Source: Acidovorax sp. Root219 (GTDB lineage: Bacteria; Pseudomonadota; Gammaproteobacteria; Burkholderiales; Burkholderiaceae_C). From it: a DNA stretch of 64,000 nt. Shown here piece after piece: positions 49,766 to 58,954 of the stretch. Numbering within the stretch: position 1 is the first letter of the stretch; every line of letters begins with the position of its first letter. The position numbers were made by a program, and so were the translations under genes. The notes below the pieces were generated by a model, which was not told the origin of the DNA, did no database searches, and saw nothing but the letters and a program-made list of their open reading frames with translations. Location of the stretch: NCBI RefSeq assembly GCF_001428665.1, contig NZ_LMIJ01000011.1, positions 726,251 through 790,250 on the forward strand. Reading direction: 5' to 3'.

Positions 49766-49787
49766 CCCCGCCGCTTCGGCGCTGGGG
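49766..49787. terminator. Hairpin shared by convergent DUF1631 and dprA genes
   Basis: CCCCGCCGC-TTCG-GCGCTGGGG lies between the two converging stop codons. It forms a stem with one C-C mismatch and a UUCG tetraloop, but has no T-run on either side. It may serve both genes. Confidence 0.4.
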
Positions 49788-50951
49788 TCAGGCGGTGCCC
49801 ATGCGCTGAAACAGGCCGCCCGGCAAGCGAGCCACATCGCCCGACAGTTCCAATTCCAGCAGTTGCACCTGCAGACCCGCCGCATCCATGCCGGTGCGGG
49901 CCAGCAGGGCATCCAGGCCCATGGGGTCATAGCCCAGGGCCTGCAGCAGGGGGCTGTCCTGCCGCGGGTGCTCGCGGCCAAGGCCTTGCGGGCCAGAGGA
50001 GGTGGCCGCAGCGGGCAGGCTCAATTCCTCCAGCACGTCCTGGGCGGACTCCACCAGCTTGGCGCCCTGGCGGATGAGCGCGTGGCATCCCCGGGACTGG
50101 GGCGAGTGGATGGAGCCCGGGATGGCGAACACCTCGCGGCCCTGCTCCGCCGCCAGCCGGGCCGTGATCAGCGAGCCCGAGGCGAGGGCTGCCTCGACCA
50201 CCAGCGTGCCCTGCGAAAGCCCGGAAATGATGCGGTTGCGCTTGGGGAAGTTGGGTGCCAGCGGTGGTGTGCCCAGTGGGTACTCGCTCACCAGCAGTCC
50301 CTGCCGGGCGATGCGGTGTGCCAGCGCCCGGTTGGCTGCCGGGTAGACCCGGTCCAGGCCCGTTCCCACCACGGCGATGGTCGCGGGGTGGTCTTCCTCC
50401 GGGCCTGCGCTCTCCAGTGCGCCCTCATGGGCGGCAGCGTCCACCCCCAGCGCCAGGCCGGAGACGATGGTGAGGCCGGCACCGCGCAAGGCCCTGGCGA
50501 ACTGCCGGGCATGTTCCGCGCCCTGGGCCGTCGGATTGCGGCTGCCCACCACGGCCAGGCAAGGGCGTTCGCCCAGCGGCTGCTCGGATGACAGGCGTGC
50601 CGCAGGACCCATCAGGTACAGCAGCAACGGGGGATCATCGGTGTTCAGAAGGATGCGGGGATAGCCGACATCACCCAGCGTGAGCAGGGTCCGGGCGGCA
50701 GCCCCGGGCTCGGGCGCATCCTGCAGCCATTCCCAGGTGGTTTCCACCAGGTCGGCCAGGGTGGGCGGAATGGCGCGCAAGGCCTTGGCCTGGGCGGGGG
50801 TCACGCACTCCAGCAAGGCCGCTTCCGATTGCTCGAAGATGGCCTGCGGCAGACCGAACCGGGCCAGCAGAAGGCGCGCGGCGGCATTGCCTACGCCGCG
50901 CGACAGCGTCAGCCTGAGCCAGGCCTGCAACTCATCGTGGTCCATGGGCAT
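49788..50951 (-). CDS. dprA: DNA processing protein DprA
   Basis: A 387-residue DprA/Smf. The Rossmann-like domain shows the family GSRNPTAQG and GLALGVDAAAHEGAL motifs, VVGTGLDRVYPAANR, the FPKRNRIISGLSQG loop, and SLITARLAAEQGREVFAIPG. An N-terminal helical (SAM-like) region and a C-terminal winged-helix domain (about 310-387) flank it. DprA loads RecA on incoming single-stranded DNA during natural transformation. It is downstream of and parallel to the LysM gene, which is itself divergent from def, the usual betaproteobacterial arrangement. Confidence 0.94.
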   Translation of the reverse strand: MPMDHDELQAWLRLTLSRGVGNAAARLLLARFGLPQAIFEQSEAALLECVTPAQAKALRAIPPTLADLVETTWEWLQDAPEPGAAARTLLTLGDVGYPRILLNTDDPPLLLYLMGPAARLSSEQPLGERPCLAVVGSRNPTAQGAEHARQFARALRGAGLTIVSGLALGVDAAAHEGALESAGPEEDHPATIAVVGTGLDRVYPAANRALAHRIARQGLLVSEYPLGTPPLAPNFPKRNRIISGLSQGTLVVEAALASGSLITARLAAEQGREVFAIPGSIHSPQSRGCHALIRQGAKLVESAQDVLEELSLPAAATSSGPQGLGREHPRQDSPLLQALGYDPMGLDALLARTGMDAAGLQVQLLELELSGDVARLPGGLFQRMGTA

Positions 50952-51000
50952 GGCGTTGCCTGGATGGCTTCAGGGAGGGGGTTGGCGCCATCCTCCCGTG

Positions 51001-51024
51001 CACCTGGGCGATAGCACCCAGGTG
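51001..51024 (-). terminator. Stem-loop between the LysM gene and dprA
   Basis: CACCTGGG (51001-51008) and CCCAGGTG (51017-51024) form a perfect 8-bp stem with an 8-base loop, 17 bases after the LysM stop. Flanking CCTCCC/GGGAGG-type bases extend it imperfectly. No T-run follows, so it may be a partial terminator or RNA-stabilising element. Confidence 0.4.
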
Positions 51025-51040
51025 GGGGAGGGATGGCAGT

Positions 51041-52267
51041 TCACTCCTGCGGGCTGACCAGCCGGTCGCCCACGCGCACGCCGGTGCGGATCTCCAGGAT
51101 CAGCGCGTACGAGACCCGGTCGAAGGTGCGGAACACCATGGCCAGGCCATTGATCTCGCTGGGCAGCTTGACCATGGGGAGCTTGGGATCGGTCTTGTCC
51201 TTGATGGTGTCGCCCTTGGTCATCAGGCGCATCACATGGCCGACTTCCATGCCGTTGCGCGTGCCCAGGTTGATGGCCACCACCTGGTTCTGGCCCGCCG
51301 AGCCAGCCGAGGCCCCGGAGGCGGAGCTGCCGTAGATGGACACCACGCGGGCCTCGACACCGTCCTGGGGTGCACGGGGCACATAGCTGATGAATTCGCG
51401 TGCGGGCGCGGGCAGCAGCCGGTCACCGGCACGGATTTCTTCCTTGGCACCCGTCAGGTCCACGGTGGCGGGGACGTAGTCGGTCTGGATGCCGCCCTTG
51501 CCGTTGGAGGACTTCTCGAAGCTCTCGCCGCGCACCAGTTCGGCCTTGCCCAGGTACTGCGCTTCATACCCCAGGACCTCGCCGGTCTGGGGGTCCTTGA
51601 GGGCGACTGCATCACGGAACACGCGGAACTGGCGCGGCTCGCCCGGCTCCATCGTCAGCGGCGTGGCCGCGTCTCCGCGCACATAGGCGCGGTCGCCGCT
51701 GGCCATCAGCACGCGCTCTTCCACGGTCGCAATCACGCGCGGGGCGCGTTGCAGTACGCTCGCGTCCACCACCATCGGCTCCACGAGGAAAGGCTCGATC
51801 AGGTGCGGCTTGAGCGTCGGCAATGCCGTGCTGGACAGGCTGTCGCTGCGGGTGCTAGGGGATACGCGCACGGTGTCCGAGGATCCGCTGCCGCCCGGTG
51901 CCGTGGTGCGCAGGCGGGCAAAGCCACCGTCCTTGTCCAGGTACAGCGTCTGGCCGGGGAAGATCAGGTGCGGGTTGGGCAGGGCCTGCATGTTCATGCC
52001 CCACAGTTCGGGCCAGCGCCAGGCGCTCTTGAGGTACAGGCCGGAAATGCCCCACAGGGTGTCACCGCGCTTGACCACGTACACGTCGGGCGCATTGGGC
52101 GCCAGATCGGCCACGGGAATGCCGCGCTGCGACACCTCCTGCGCCTTGGCACGCTGCTGGCCGGAAACGGGGTGATTTTGCGCCTGGACCGGTGCGACGA
52201 GCAAAGCGCCTGCGGCCACGGTCAGGGCGCCCAGGGCGGTAAGCCGCGCGCTGGTGAATGCCGTCAT
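51041..52267 (-). CDS. Exported LysM peptidoglycan-binding protein
   Basis: A 408-residue secreted protein. A signal peptide (about 1-30, ending APVQAQ) precedes a single LysM domain at about 62-112, with VVKRGDTLWGISGLYLK and FPGQTLYL. The remainder is beta-rich and of unknown function but conserved upstream of dprA in betaproteobacteria. It presumably binds the cell wall in the periplasm. ATG 52267 is selected because AAAGGAA lies just upstream; the open frame to 52330 (with an ATG at 52288) is less likely. It is divergent from def across 200 bases. Confidence 0.9.
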   Translation of the reverse strand: MTAFTSARLTALGALTVAAGALLVAPVQAQNHPVSGQQRAKAQEVSQRGIPVADLAPNAPDVYVVKRGDTLWGISGLYLKSAWRWPELWGMNMQALPNPHLIFPGQTLYLDKDGGFARLRTTAPGGSGSSDTVRVSPSTRSDSLSSTALPTLKPHLIEPFLVEPMVVDASVLQRAPRVIATVEERVLMASGDRAYVRGDAATPLTMEPGEPRQFRVFRDAVALKDPQTGEVLGYEAQYLGKAELVRGESFEKSSNGKGGIQTDYVPATVDLTGAKEEIRAGDRLLPAPAREFISYVPRAPQDGVEARVVSIYGSSASGASAGSAGQNQVVAINLGTRNGMEVGHVMRLMTKGDTIKDKTDPKLPMVKLPSEINGLAMVFRTFDRVSYALILEIRTGVRVGDRLVSPQE

Positions 52268-52467
52268 GTTGTTCCTTTTCTGATGCATTGTGAAACGCCC
52301 CCTCACTGGCGTCCGCGCTGCACAGCACATGCAGGCAGTCGGACAAATACGTTACAAACCATCTGAGATTCTCTGCTCAAGCCCTTGATTCGGCAACGAT
52401 TATTGAGTTGAGTATCTGCAGCATGGGGCAAAAGTGGCGAAAATAGCGACATCTATTACCCGATTCC

Positions 52468-52974
52468 ATGGCAATTCTCCCCATTCTCTGTTATCCAGAC
52501 CCCCGGCTTCACAAGGTCGCCCGGCCGATCGAGGCCGTGGATGCGCGCCTGAAGACCCTGGTGGCCGACATGCTGGCCACCATGTATGACGCCAATGGCA
52601 TCGGCCTGGCGGCCACCCAGGTGGACGTGCACGAGCGCCTCGTGGTCATCGACGTCTCCGAAGGGCGCAACGAGCCCCTGGTGCTGATCAACCCCGAAAT
52701 CGTCTGGGCCAGTGCCGAAAAGCACGTCAATGACGAGGGCTGCCTCTCGGTGCCCGGCATCTACGACGGGGTCGAGCGCCACGATGCGGTGCATGTGAAG
52801 GCGCTGGACGCCGAGGGCCAGTCGCGCACCATCGAGGCCGAGGGCCTGCTGGCGGTCTGCATCCAGCACGAGATGGACCACCTGCTGGGCAAGGTCTTCG
52901 TCGAATACCTATCGCCATTGAAGCGCAACCGCATCAAGACCAAGATGGTCAAGCAGCAGCGGGAGACCCGCTGA
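52468..52974 (+). CDS. def: Peptide deformylase
   Basis: A 168-residue type I deformylase. All three motifs are intact: GIGLAATQV (44-52), EGCLSVPG with metal ligand Cys92, and QHEMDHLLG with His134, Glu135 and His138. It removes the formyl group from nascent proteins at the ribosome. It starts the operon def-lipoprotein-fmt-azlC-azlD, and its stop overlaps the next start by one base. Pairing with fmt is classical. Confidence 0.97.
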   Translation: MAILPILCYPDPRLHKVARPIEAVDARLKTLVADMLATMYDANGIGLAATQVDVHERLVVIDVSEGRNEPLVLINPEIVWASAEKHVNDEGCLSVPGIYDGVERHDAVHVKALDAEGQSRTIEAEGLLAVCIQHEMDHLLGKVFVEYLSPLKRNRIKTKMVKQQRETR

Positions 52975-53468
52975 TGCGTCCGCCCCGCCTCCTGCGCGGC
53001 GCCGCAGCGCTGGCGCTGGTGGCGGGCTTGGCCGCGTGCGCCGTGCCCTCGCGCGAGCCCCTGGGCACCCCGCGCGCCCAGGTCGTGGCGCACCTGGGGC
53101 CACCCACTGCGGTCCACGCCCTGCCGCAGGGCGAGCGCCTGCTGTATTCGCAGTTGCCTGCCGGCACCGAGGTGTACAACCTGGATTTCGACGCCACTGG
53201 CCGCCTGGTGCGCACCGAGCAGGTCCTGACCCAGGCCCGGCTCGAAAGCATCCCGCTGGACCAATGGACCCTGGCCGACCTGCAGCGCACCTTTGGCCCG
53301 CCGCTGCGCGTGGAGCGGGTGGCCCGCTGGGACGGTGACATCTGGACCTACCGCTTCAAGCAGGGGGCCGATCCGCGTTTTGCCCATGTCCATCTGGACC
53401 CTGCCGGCACAGTGCGCCGCATCGGCTTCACCGACGACATTCCCAATACCGACAAAGGACGAGACTGA
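52974..53468 (+). CDS. Lipoprotein with BamE/SmpA-like repeats
   Basis: A 164-residue predicted lipoprotein. The signal LVAGLAAC places the lipidated cysteine at about residue 22. The mature part contains two similar segments, GTPRAQVVAHLGPPTAVHAL and LADLQRTFGPPLRVERVARW, each like the BamE/SmpA-OmlA module of beta-barrel assembly and related envelope lipoproteins. Its exact role is unknown. It is translationally coupled to def (TGATG) and lies between def and fmt, an insertion seen in some betaproteobacteria. Confidence 0.78.
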   Translation: MRPPRLLRGAAALALVAGLAACAVPSREPLGTPRAQVVAHLGPPTAVHALPQGERLLYSQLPAGTEVYNLDFDATGRLVRTEQVLTQARLESIPLDQWTLADLQRTFGPPLRVERVARWDGDIWTYRFKQGADPRFAHVHLDPAGTVRRIGFTDDIPNTDKGRD

Positions 53469-53492
53469 TCGTCTTTGTTGCAGAAAAGCCCC

Positions 53493-54482
53493 ATGAACGT
53501 CATTTTTGCCGGCACGCCCGAGTTCGCCCGCGTGGCCTTGGAGCGCTTGCTGAAGGCCGGCTTCACCGTCCCTCTGGTTCTGACTCAGCCTGACCGCCCT
53601 GCCGGCCGGGGCATGAAACTGCAGGCCTCCCCCGTCAAACAGTGCGCCCTGGACCACGGCATCGCCGTGGCGCAGCCCAGGAGCCTGCGGCTGGACGGCA
53701 AGTACCCCGAGGATGCCGCCGCCGCGCGCGAGGCCCTGCTGGCCGCCCGGGCCGACACCATGGTGGTGGCCGCCTATGGCCTGATCCTGCCCCAATGGGT
53801 GCTGGACCTGCCGCGCCTGGGTTGCCTGAACATCCATGCCAGCCTGCTGCCGCGCTGGCGTGGTGCGGCGCCCATCCACCGCGCCATCGAGGCCGGGGAT
53901 GCCGAGACCGGCGTCACCATCATGCAGATGGATGCCGGGCTGGACACGGGTGACATGCTGTTGACCGAACGCACGGCCATTTCCGTCACCGACACCACCG
54001 CTGCGCTGCATGACCGGCTCGCGGACCTGGGTGGACGGATGATCGTGGAAGCGTTGGAGATGGCCGCCTGCGGTGGCCTTGCCCCTGTGGTGCAGCCTGC
54101 CGAGGGGGTGACCTATGCGCACAAGATCGAAAAAGCCGAGAGCAGCGTCGACTGGTCGCTGCCGGCCCAGGCCATAGACCAGCGCATCCGCGCCTTCGAT
54201 CCCTTCCCCGGTGCCAGCACCCGTCTGGGGGCTGAAACGATCAAGCTGTGGGGTGCATCGCCCGAGTCGATGGATGCACCCGCAGGTGCCGTGCCCGGGC
54301 AGGTCCTGGCCGCCGATGCTTCCGGTGTCATTGTGGCCTGCGGCATAGGCTGCCTGCGCCTGACCACCCTGCAGCGCGCAGGCGGCAAGCGCCTGGCGGC
54401 CGCCGATTTCCTGCGCGGTTTCGACGAGCTGCAGCCCGGCGCCGTGCTGGGCAGTGCCTCTGACGCCAGCGGCACGCCATGA
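53493..54482 (+). CDS. fmt: Methionyl-tRNA formyltransferase
   Basis: A 329-residue Fmt. The N-terminal formyl-transfer domain begins [11 protein letters not shown] and has the catalytic Asn113, His115 and Asp151 in [20 protein letters not shown] and [11 protein letters not shown]. The C-terminal tRNA-binding domain follows from about 205. It formylates initiator Met-tRNA using 10-formyl-tetrahydrofolate. ATG 53493 gives the conserved N-terminus; the frame's earlier TTG at 53475 is unlikely. Its stop overlaps the azlC start. Confidence 0.97.
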   Translation: MNVIFAGTPEFARVALERLLKAGFTVPLVLTQPDRPAGRGMKLQASPVKQCALDHGIAVAQPRSLRLDGKYPEDAAAAREALLAARADTMVVAAYGLILPQWVLDLPRLGCLNIHASLLPRWRGAAPIHRAIEAGDAETGVTIMQMDAGLDTGDMLLTERTAISVTDTTAALHDRLADLGGRMIVEALEMAACGGLAPVVQPAEGVTYAHKIEKAESSVDWSLPAQAIDQRIRAFDPFPGASTRLGAETIKLWGASPESMDAPAGAVPGQVLAADASGVIVACGIGCLRLTTLQRAGGKRLAAADFLRGFDELQPGAVLGSASDASGTP

Positions 54483-55312
54483 GCACGCTGGCGCAGAAGG
54501 TCTCCCGCACGGTCCGCGATCCCCATTTCCGCCTGGCTGCCGTGGACATGGCGGGCACCTCCCTGGGCATTGCCGCCTGGGGCCTGGTGACCGGCGTGGC
54601 CATGGTCAAGAGCGGCATGTCCGTGTCGCTGGCGCTGTTCATGTCGCTGGTGGTCTATGCGGGCAGCGCCCAACTGGCCGTGATCCCGCTGCTTACCGTG
54701 GGAGCGCCGCTGTGGGTGATCTGGCTCACGGCCTCGTGCGTGAACCTGCGCTTCGTCATTTTCAGCAGCATGTGGCGCAGCTACTTTGCCCATCGGCCCC
54801 TGCGCGAGCGCTTGGCCATTGGCTACTTCAGCGGTGACGTGATCTATGTGGCCTTCATGAAGCGCTTTCCTGAGCCCAGGCCCCAGCCCGAGCAGATGCC
54901 TTACTTCTGGGGGGCGGCCACCACCAACTGGATCGCCTGGCAGGTGCCGTCCATCGCCGGCATCCTGCTGGCCAATGCCGTGCCGCTGTCCTGGGGCCTG
55001 GGCTTTGCGGGTGTGCTGGCGCTGCTGGGCGTGCTGCTGTCGCTGCTGTTCGACCGGGCCACCTGGCTGGCCACCGGCGTGGCGGCCACGGCCGCCGTGG
55101 CCGCCTTTGCATTGCCGCTCAAGCTCAACATCCTGGTGGCCATTGCGGCTGCCGTGGCGGTGGGGCTGATGATCGAGGCGGTGGACCGGCGCCGCAAGAA
55201 CCGCCACCCCGAAATGTTGCTGGTGCCCGCCAACAGCGTCATGCCGCCCGAGGAGCGCCAGCACATGAAGGATGGCGACGTGGTGCCCCTGCGCGAGGAG
55301 CGCCACCCATGA
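54479..55312 (+). CDS. azlC: AzlC family branched-chain amino acid exporter, large subunit
   Basis: A 277-residue AzlC-type permease. It has several membrane helices and the family segments [33 protein letters not shown] and [11 protein letters not shown]. With AzlD it exports branched-chain amino acids or similar metabolites. The C-terminus carries a longer cytosolic tail than most family members (about 240-277, charged). ATG overlaps the fmt stop by four bases, so expression is tied to def-fmt. Confidence 0.9.
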   Translation: MSTLAQKVSRTVRDPHFRLAAVDMAGTSLGIAAWGLVTGVAMVKSGMSVSLALFMSLVVYAGSAQLAVIPLLTVGAPLWVIWLTASCVNLRFVIFSSMWRSYFAHRPLRERLAIGYFSGDVIYVAFMKRFPEPRPQPEQMPYFWGAATTNWIAWQVPSIAGILLANAVPLSWGLGFAGVLALLGVLLSLLFDRATWLATGVAATAAVAAFALPLKLNILVAIAAAVAVGLMIEAVDRRRKNRHPEMLLVPANSVMPPEERQHMKDGDVVPLREERHP

Positions 55313-55644
55313 GCGGCCACTGGATCGAGACCACCATCGCCATCCTTGGCCTGGCCATCATCACAGTGGTGTCGCGCGCCTTCTTCATGATCCCCGAGCG
55401 CGAGCTGCCCCTGCCCGACTGGCTCAAGCGCGGCCTCAAGTACGCACCGCTGGCCGCGCTCACGGCCGTGATCGCGCCCGAAATCCTCATGACCCAGGGC
55501 GAACTGCTCGACACCTTCAAGGACGCGCGCCTGCCGGCCGTGCTGCTGGCGAGCGCCTACTACTTCTGGAAGCGCGGCATCCTGGGCACCATCGTCGTGG
55601 GCATGGTGGTGTACCTGCCGCTGCACATCGGCTGGGGCTGGTAG
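55309..55644 (+). CDS. azlD: AzlD family transporter small subunit
   Basis: A 111-residue AzlD-type membrane protein with three to four helices and the family motif [20 protein letters not shown]. It is the partner of AzlC and overlaps it by four bases. It is the last gene of the def operon; pgk follows after 85 bases with its own promoter region. Confidence 0.9.
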   Translation: MSGHWIETTIAILGLAIITVVSRAFFMIPERELPLPDWLKRGLKYAPLAALTAVIAPEILMTQGELLDTFKDARLPAVLLASAYYFWKRGILGTIVVGMVVYLPLHIGWGW

Positions 55645-55661
55645 GCCAGGGAGGCGGCAGG

Positions 55662-55686
55662 GGCGGGCGGGACGCCCGCCTAAAAT
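55662..55686 (+). promoter_or_regulatory. pgk upstream hairpin and TAAAAT box
   Basis: A GGCGGGCG/CGCCCGCC inverted repeat with a 3-base loop ends at 55680 and abuts TAAAAT (55681-55686), a 5/6 match to a -10 element, 43 bases before the pgk ATG. No good -35 is visible. The hairpin could also terminate azlD transcripts. A similar repeat-plus-TAAAAT arrangement precedes pyrF. Confidence 0.35.
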
Positions 55687-55729
55687 GGCGGCCCTGATCT
55701 CAGTGCCCCCATCCAGGAATCCTTTTCGC

Positions 55730-56926
55730 ATGAACATCCTCCGCTTTTCCGATCTGTGCGCCCAGGGCAAGGCCCAAGGCCAGCGCGTCTTCATCCGTGC
55801 CGACCTGAACGTGCCGCAGGACGACCGTGGCGCCATCACCGAGGACACGCGCATCCGCGCCTCCATCCCCTGCATCCAGATGGCGCTGGACGCCGGCGCC
55901 GCCGTCATGGTCACCAGCCACCTGGGCCGCCCCACCGAAGGCGAGTTCAAGCCCGAGGACACCCTGGCCCCTGTGGCCGCGCGCCTGGGCGAACTGCTGG
56001 GCCGCGAGGTGCCCCTGGTCTCCAACTGGGTCGACGGCGTCAGCGTGGCCCCCGGCCAGATCGTGCTGCTGGAGAACTGCCGCCTCAACGTGGGCGAGAA
56101 GAAGAACAAGGAAGAGCTGGCGCGCAAGATGGCCGCACTGTGCGATATCTTCGTGAACGACGCCTTTGGCACGGCCCACCGTGCCGAGGGCACCACCTAC
56201 GGCATCGCCCAGTTCGCGCCCATCGCCTGCGCCGGCCCGCTGCTGTCGGCCGAGATCGACGCGCTGACCAAGGCCCTGGCCCAGCCCCAGCGCCCGCTGG
56301 TGGCCATCGTGGCGGGCTCCAAGGTGTCGAGCAAGCTCACCATCCTCAAGGCCTTGGCCGACAAGGTGGACCAGCTCATCGTGGGCGGCGGCATCGCCAA
56401 CACCTTCATGCTGGCCGCGGGCCTGCCCATCGGCAAGAGCCTGGCCGAACCCGACCTGGTGGAAGAAGCCCGCGCCGTCATGGCTGCGATGAAGGCCCGT
56501 GGCGCCGACGTGCCGATCCCCACCGATGTGGTCACGGCTACGGCCTTCTCTGCCGATGCTCTCGCCACGGTCAAGGCGGCCGCCGACGTCGGTGCCGACG
56601 ACCTGATCCTGGACATCGGACCCGAAACGGCCGCCCGCCTGGCCGAAAAACTCAAGTCGGCCGGCACCATCGTCTGGAACGGACCGGTGGGGGTGTTCGA
56701 GTTCGCTGCCTTCGAAAATGGCACGCGCGCGATTGCCGCTGCCATTGCCGAATCGCCCGCATTCAGCATTGCCGGGGGCGGAGATACTCTGGCCGCCATC
56801 GCCAAATACGGTATCGAGAAGCAGGTGGGCTATATCTCTACCGGCGGGGGCGCGTTTCTGGAAGTGCTGGAAGGCAAAACGCTGCCGGCTTTCGAGATAT
56901 TGGAAAAACGCGCAGTTACAAATTAA
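55730..56926 (+). CDS. pgk: Phosphoglycerate kinase
   Basis: A 398-residue PGK. Family motifs are [18 protein letters not shown], the [11 protein letters not shown] segment, [13 protein letters not shown] and the nucleotide-binding GGGDTLAAI near the C-terminus. It transfers phosphate between 1,3-bisphosphoglycerate and ADP in glycolysis/gluconeogenesis. ATG 55730 (MNILRF) is the conserved start; the frame is open to 55685 without family similarity. A strong terminator follows at 56955. Confidence 0.96.
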   Translation: MNILRFSDLCAQGKAQGQRVFIRADLNVPQDDRGAITEDTRIRASIPCIQMALDAGAAVMVTSHLGRPTEGEFKPEDTLAPVAARLGELLGREVPLVSNWVDGVSVAPGQIVLLENCRLNVGEKKNKEELARKMAALCDIFVNDAFGTAHRAEGTTYGIAQFAPIACAGPLLSAEIDALTKALAQPQRPLVAIVAGSKVSSKLTILKALADKVDQLIVGGGIANTFMLAAGLPIGKSLAEPDLVEEARAVMAAMKARGADVPIPTDVVTATAFSADALATVKAAADVGADDLILDIGPETAARLAEKLKSAGTIVWNGPVGVFEFAAFENGTRAIAAAIAESPAFSIAGGGDTLAAIAKYGIEKQVGYISTGGGAFLEVLEGKTLPAFEILEKRAVTN

Positions 56927-56954
56927 TGAATCTGGTTGCACTTATCGCGCGCTG

Positions 56955-56982
56955 AAAAAGGCCGTTTCGACGGCCTTTTTTT
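56955..56982 (+). terminator. Rho-independent terminator of pgk
   Basis: A perfect 11-bp stem, AAAAAGGCCGT (56955-56965) and ACGGCCTTTTT (56970-56980), with a TTCG tetraloop and two more T residues, 28 bases after the pgk stop. It is the clearest terminator in the window. Confidence 0.93.
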
Positions 56983-57040
56983 GCGCCCGTGCGAGGGGTT
57001 CGCAGGGATGAAGGCACCACCGCCAGCCCTTTCCCGGGTC

Positions 57041-57062
57041 GGGCCCGCCTAAAATCGGGCCC
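57041..57062 (+). promoter_or_regulatory. Candidate pyrF promoter embedded in an inverted repeat
   Basis: GGGCCCG (57041-57047) and CGGGCCC (57056-57062) enclose the -10-like TAAAAT (57050-57055). The pyrF ATG is at 57064, so a start 7 bases after the -10 would give a nearly leaderless mRNA. No -35 is evident. Confidence 0.35.
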
Positions 57063-57063
57063 C

Positions 57064-57888
57064 ATGACCTTTCTAGACATGCTGCGCGACGCATCCGCAC
57101 AGAACAACTCCATGCTGTGCGTGGGCCTGGACCCCGAGCCCACCCGCTTTCCCGCCGCGCTCCAGGGCGATGCGCGCAAGATCTACGATTTCTGCGCTGC
57201 CATCGTCGATGCCACGGCCGACCTGGCCTGTGCCTTCAAGCCCCAGATCGCCTACTTTGCCGCCCACGGAGCAGAAGACCAGCTCGAACGCCTGATGCAG
57301 CACATGCGTGCCAACGCGCCGCATGTTCCGGTGATCCTGGATGCCAAGCGCGGTGACATCGGCTCCACGGCCGAGCAGTACGCCAAGGAGGCGTTCGAGC
57401 GCTACGGTGCCGATGCGGTCACGCTGTCGCCCTTCATGGGCTTCGATTCCATCGAACCCTACCTGGCCTACCACGGCAAGGGTGCCTTCCTGCTGTGCCG
57501 CACCTCCAACCCCGGGGGGGACGACCTGCAGATCCAGCGCCTGGCCAGCGTGGAAGGCCAGCCACTGCTGTACGAGCATGTGGCGCGCCTGGCCCAGGGC
57601 CCGTGGAACCGCAACGGCCAGCTCGGCCTGGTGGTGGGCGCCACCTACCCGCAGGAGATCGAGCGCGTGCGCGCCATCGCCCCCACGCTGCCCTTGCTGA
57701 TCCCGGGCGTCGGTGCCCAGGGTGGCGACGCGGTGGCCACCGTGCGTGCCGGCCTGCGCGAGGGCGGGCCGATCATCGTGAATTCGTCGCGCTCCATCCT
57801 CTATGCCTCGGGCGGCGAGGACTTTGCCGCCGCGGCGCGCACCGAAGCCGAACGCACCCGGGCGGTGCTGGAAGCGGCCCGCGGCTGA
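57064..57888 (+). CDS. pyrF: Orotidine 5'-phosphate decarboxylase (type 2)
   Basis: A 274-residue PyrF of the longer type 2 form. The catalytic array is DAKRGDIG with Asp93, Lys95 and Asp98. The N-terminal [12 protein letters not shown] and the phosphate-binding [10 protein letters not shown] near the C-terminus are present. It makes UMP in pyrimidine synthesis. No ribosome-binding site is seen before ATG 57064. Upstream frame to 56989 crosses the pgk terminator region and is rejected. Confidence 0.95.
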   Translation: MTFLDMLRDASAQNNSMLCVGLDPEPTRFPAALQGDARKIYDFCAAIVDATADLACAFKPQIAYFAAHGAEDQLERLMQHMRANAPHVPVILDAKRGDIGSTAEQYAKEAFERYGADAVTLSPFMGFDSIEPYLAYHGKGAFLLCRTSNPGGDDLQIQRLASVEGQPLLYEHVARLAQGPWNRNGQLGLVVGATYPQEIERVRAIAPTLPLLIPGVGAQGGDAVATVRAGLREGGPIIVNSSRSILYASGGEDFAAAARTEAERTRAVLEAARG

Positions 57889-57933
57889 TCGCCCTGCGCG
57901 CCCCCGGCGCGCACTGACCGCAAGGATCCCTCG

Positions 57934-58830
57934 ATGCAACTGAAGTGGCTGGAGGATTTCATCGTGCTCGCGCAGGAGCGCAGCTTCACGCGCGCGGCCG
58001 AGCTGCGGCATGTCACTCACCCGGCCTTCGGGCGGCGCATCCGGGCGCTGGAGGAATGGGCCGGAACCCCCCTGGTAGAAAAGGGTGGCGGCCCGGTGAC
58101 ACTGACCGCTGCCGGCAAGCGCTTCCTGGAGACGGCCGGCCAGATGGCGCGCAGCCTGGCCCAGTCGCACGAAGAAATGCAGAGCATGGCCGGGCGCACA
58201 GCGCGCACCGTGACCATCGTCACGGGCCGCACGCTGGCGCGCACCCTGCTGGCCGACTGGCTGGTACGGCTGCCGCGCGCACTGCACGCCAGCGAGCTGT
58301 GCATCCGCACCGGCTCCCTGGCCGAGACGGTGGCCCAGCTCGAACGCAGCGAGGCCGACTTCTCGCTGGTCTACCACCACACCGCCCTGGCCGTGCGGCT
58401 CGATGCCCGGCAGTTCAGCCACGTGACGGTGGCCAGCGACCGGATGGTGCCTGTGTCGCGCGCGACCACCCAGGGCCTACCGCAACACCGTTTTGACCCC
58501 GAAGGTCCCGCCACGGCCTACCTGGCCTATGCGCCACAGCTTGCCCTGGGCCGGCTGGTGGAGGACCACCTGGCCAACCACCCCCATGCGCCCCGACTGC
58601 AGCGCGTGGTGGAATGCGACTCGCCCGATGCCCTGTACGAATACACCTTGCGTGGGGTCGGTGTGGCCTGGCTGCCGTGGTCCCTGGTGCATGCCGACTG
58701 CAAGGCCCAGCGCCTGGCGCTGGCAGGCGATGCGCGCATGGAGGTGCGCTTCGATGTGCGCCTGTACCGCCCCAAGCGCCGATTGATGCCGCTGGCCGAG
58801 GCGTTCTGGCAGGCGTTCGCGCAACGCTGA
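57934..58830 (+). CDS. LysR family transcriptional regulator
   Basis: A 298-residue LysR-type regulator. The winged helix-turn-helix occupies residues 1-60 (MQLKWLEDFIVLAQERSFTR, RRIRALEEWAGTPLVEK) and the effector domain the rest (about 90-290). It is parallel to and 124 bases upstream of the Bug-type binding-protein gene, and AAGGAT precedes its ATG. It probably controls the Bug-AspA pair in response to their organic-acid substrate; the inducer is unknown. Confidence 0.92.
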   Translation: MQLKWLEDFIVLAQERSFTRAAELRHVTHPAFGRRIRALEEWAGTPLVEKGGGPVTLTAAGKRFLETAGQMARSLAQSHEEMQSMAGRTARTVTIVTGRTLARTLLADWLVRLPRALHASELCIRTGSLAETVAQLERSEADFSLVYHHTALAVRLDARQFSHVTVASDRMVPVSRATTQGLPQHRFDPEGPATAYLAYAPQLALGRLVEDHLANHPHAPRLQRVVECDSPDALYEYTLRGVGVAWLPWSLVHADCKAQRLALAGDARMEVRFDVRLYRPKRRLMPLAEAFWQAFAQR

Positions 58831-58864
58831 GCGCAACTGCAGTCGAGCCAAGACGGCACGGATC

Positions 58865-58881
58865 GGTGCCATTTCGGCACC
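58865..58881. promoter_or_regulatory. Palindrome between lysR and the Bug gene
   Basis: GGTGCC-ATTTC-GGCACC is a perfect 6-bp inverted repeat 35 bases after the LysR stop and 74 before the Bug start. It could be a LysR-type binding site or a weak terminator. No T-run follows. Confidence 0.35.
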
Positions 58882-58954
58882 ATGATGGCATGGCTACTTT
58901 CTCACAATGGCTTACATACCAAGCCCCAAACCCCACCCGATCAGGAGTCCCATT

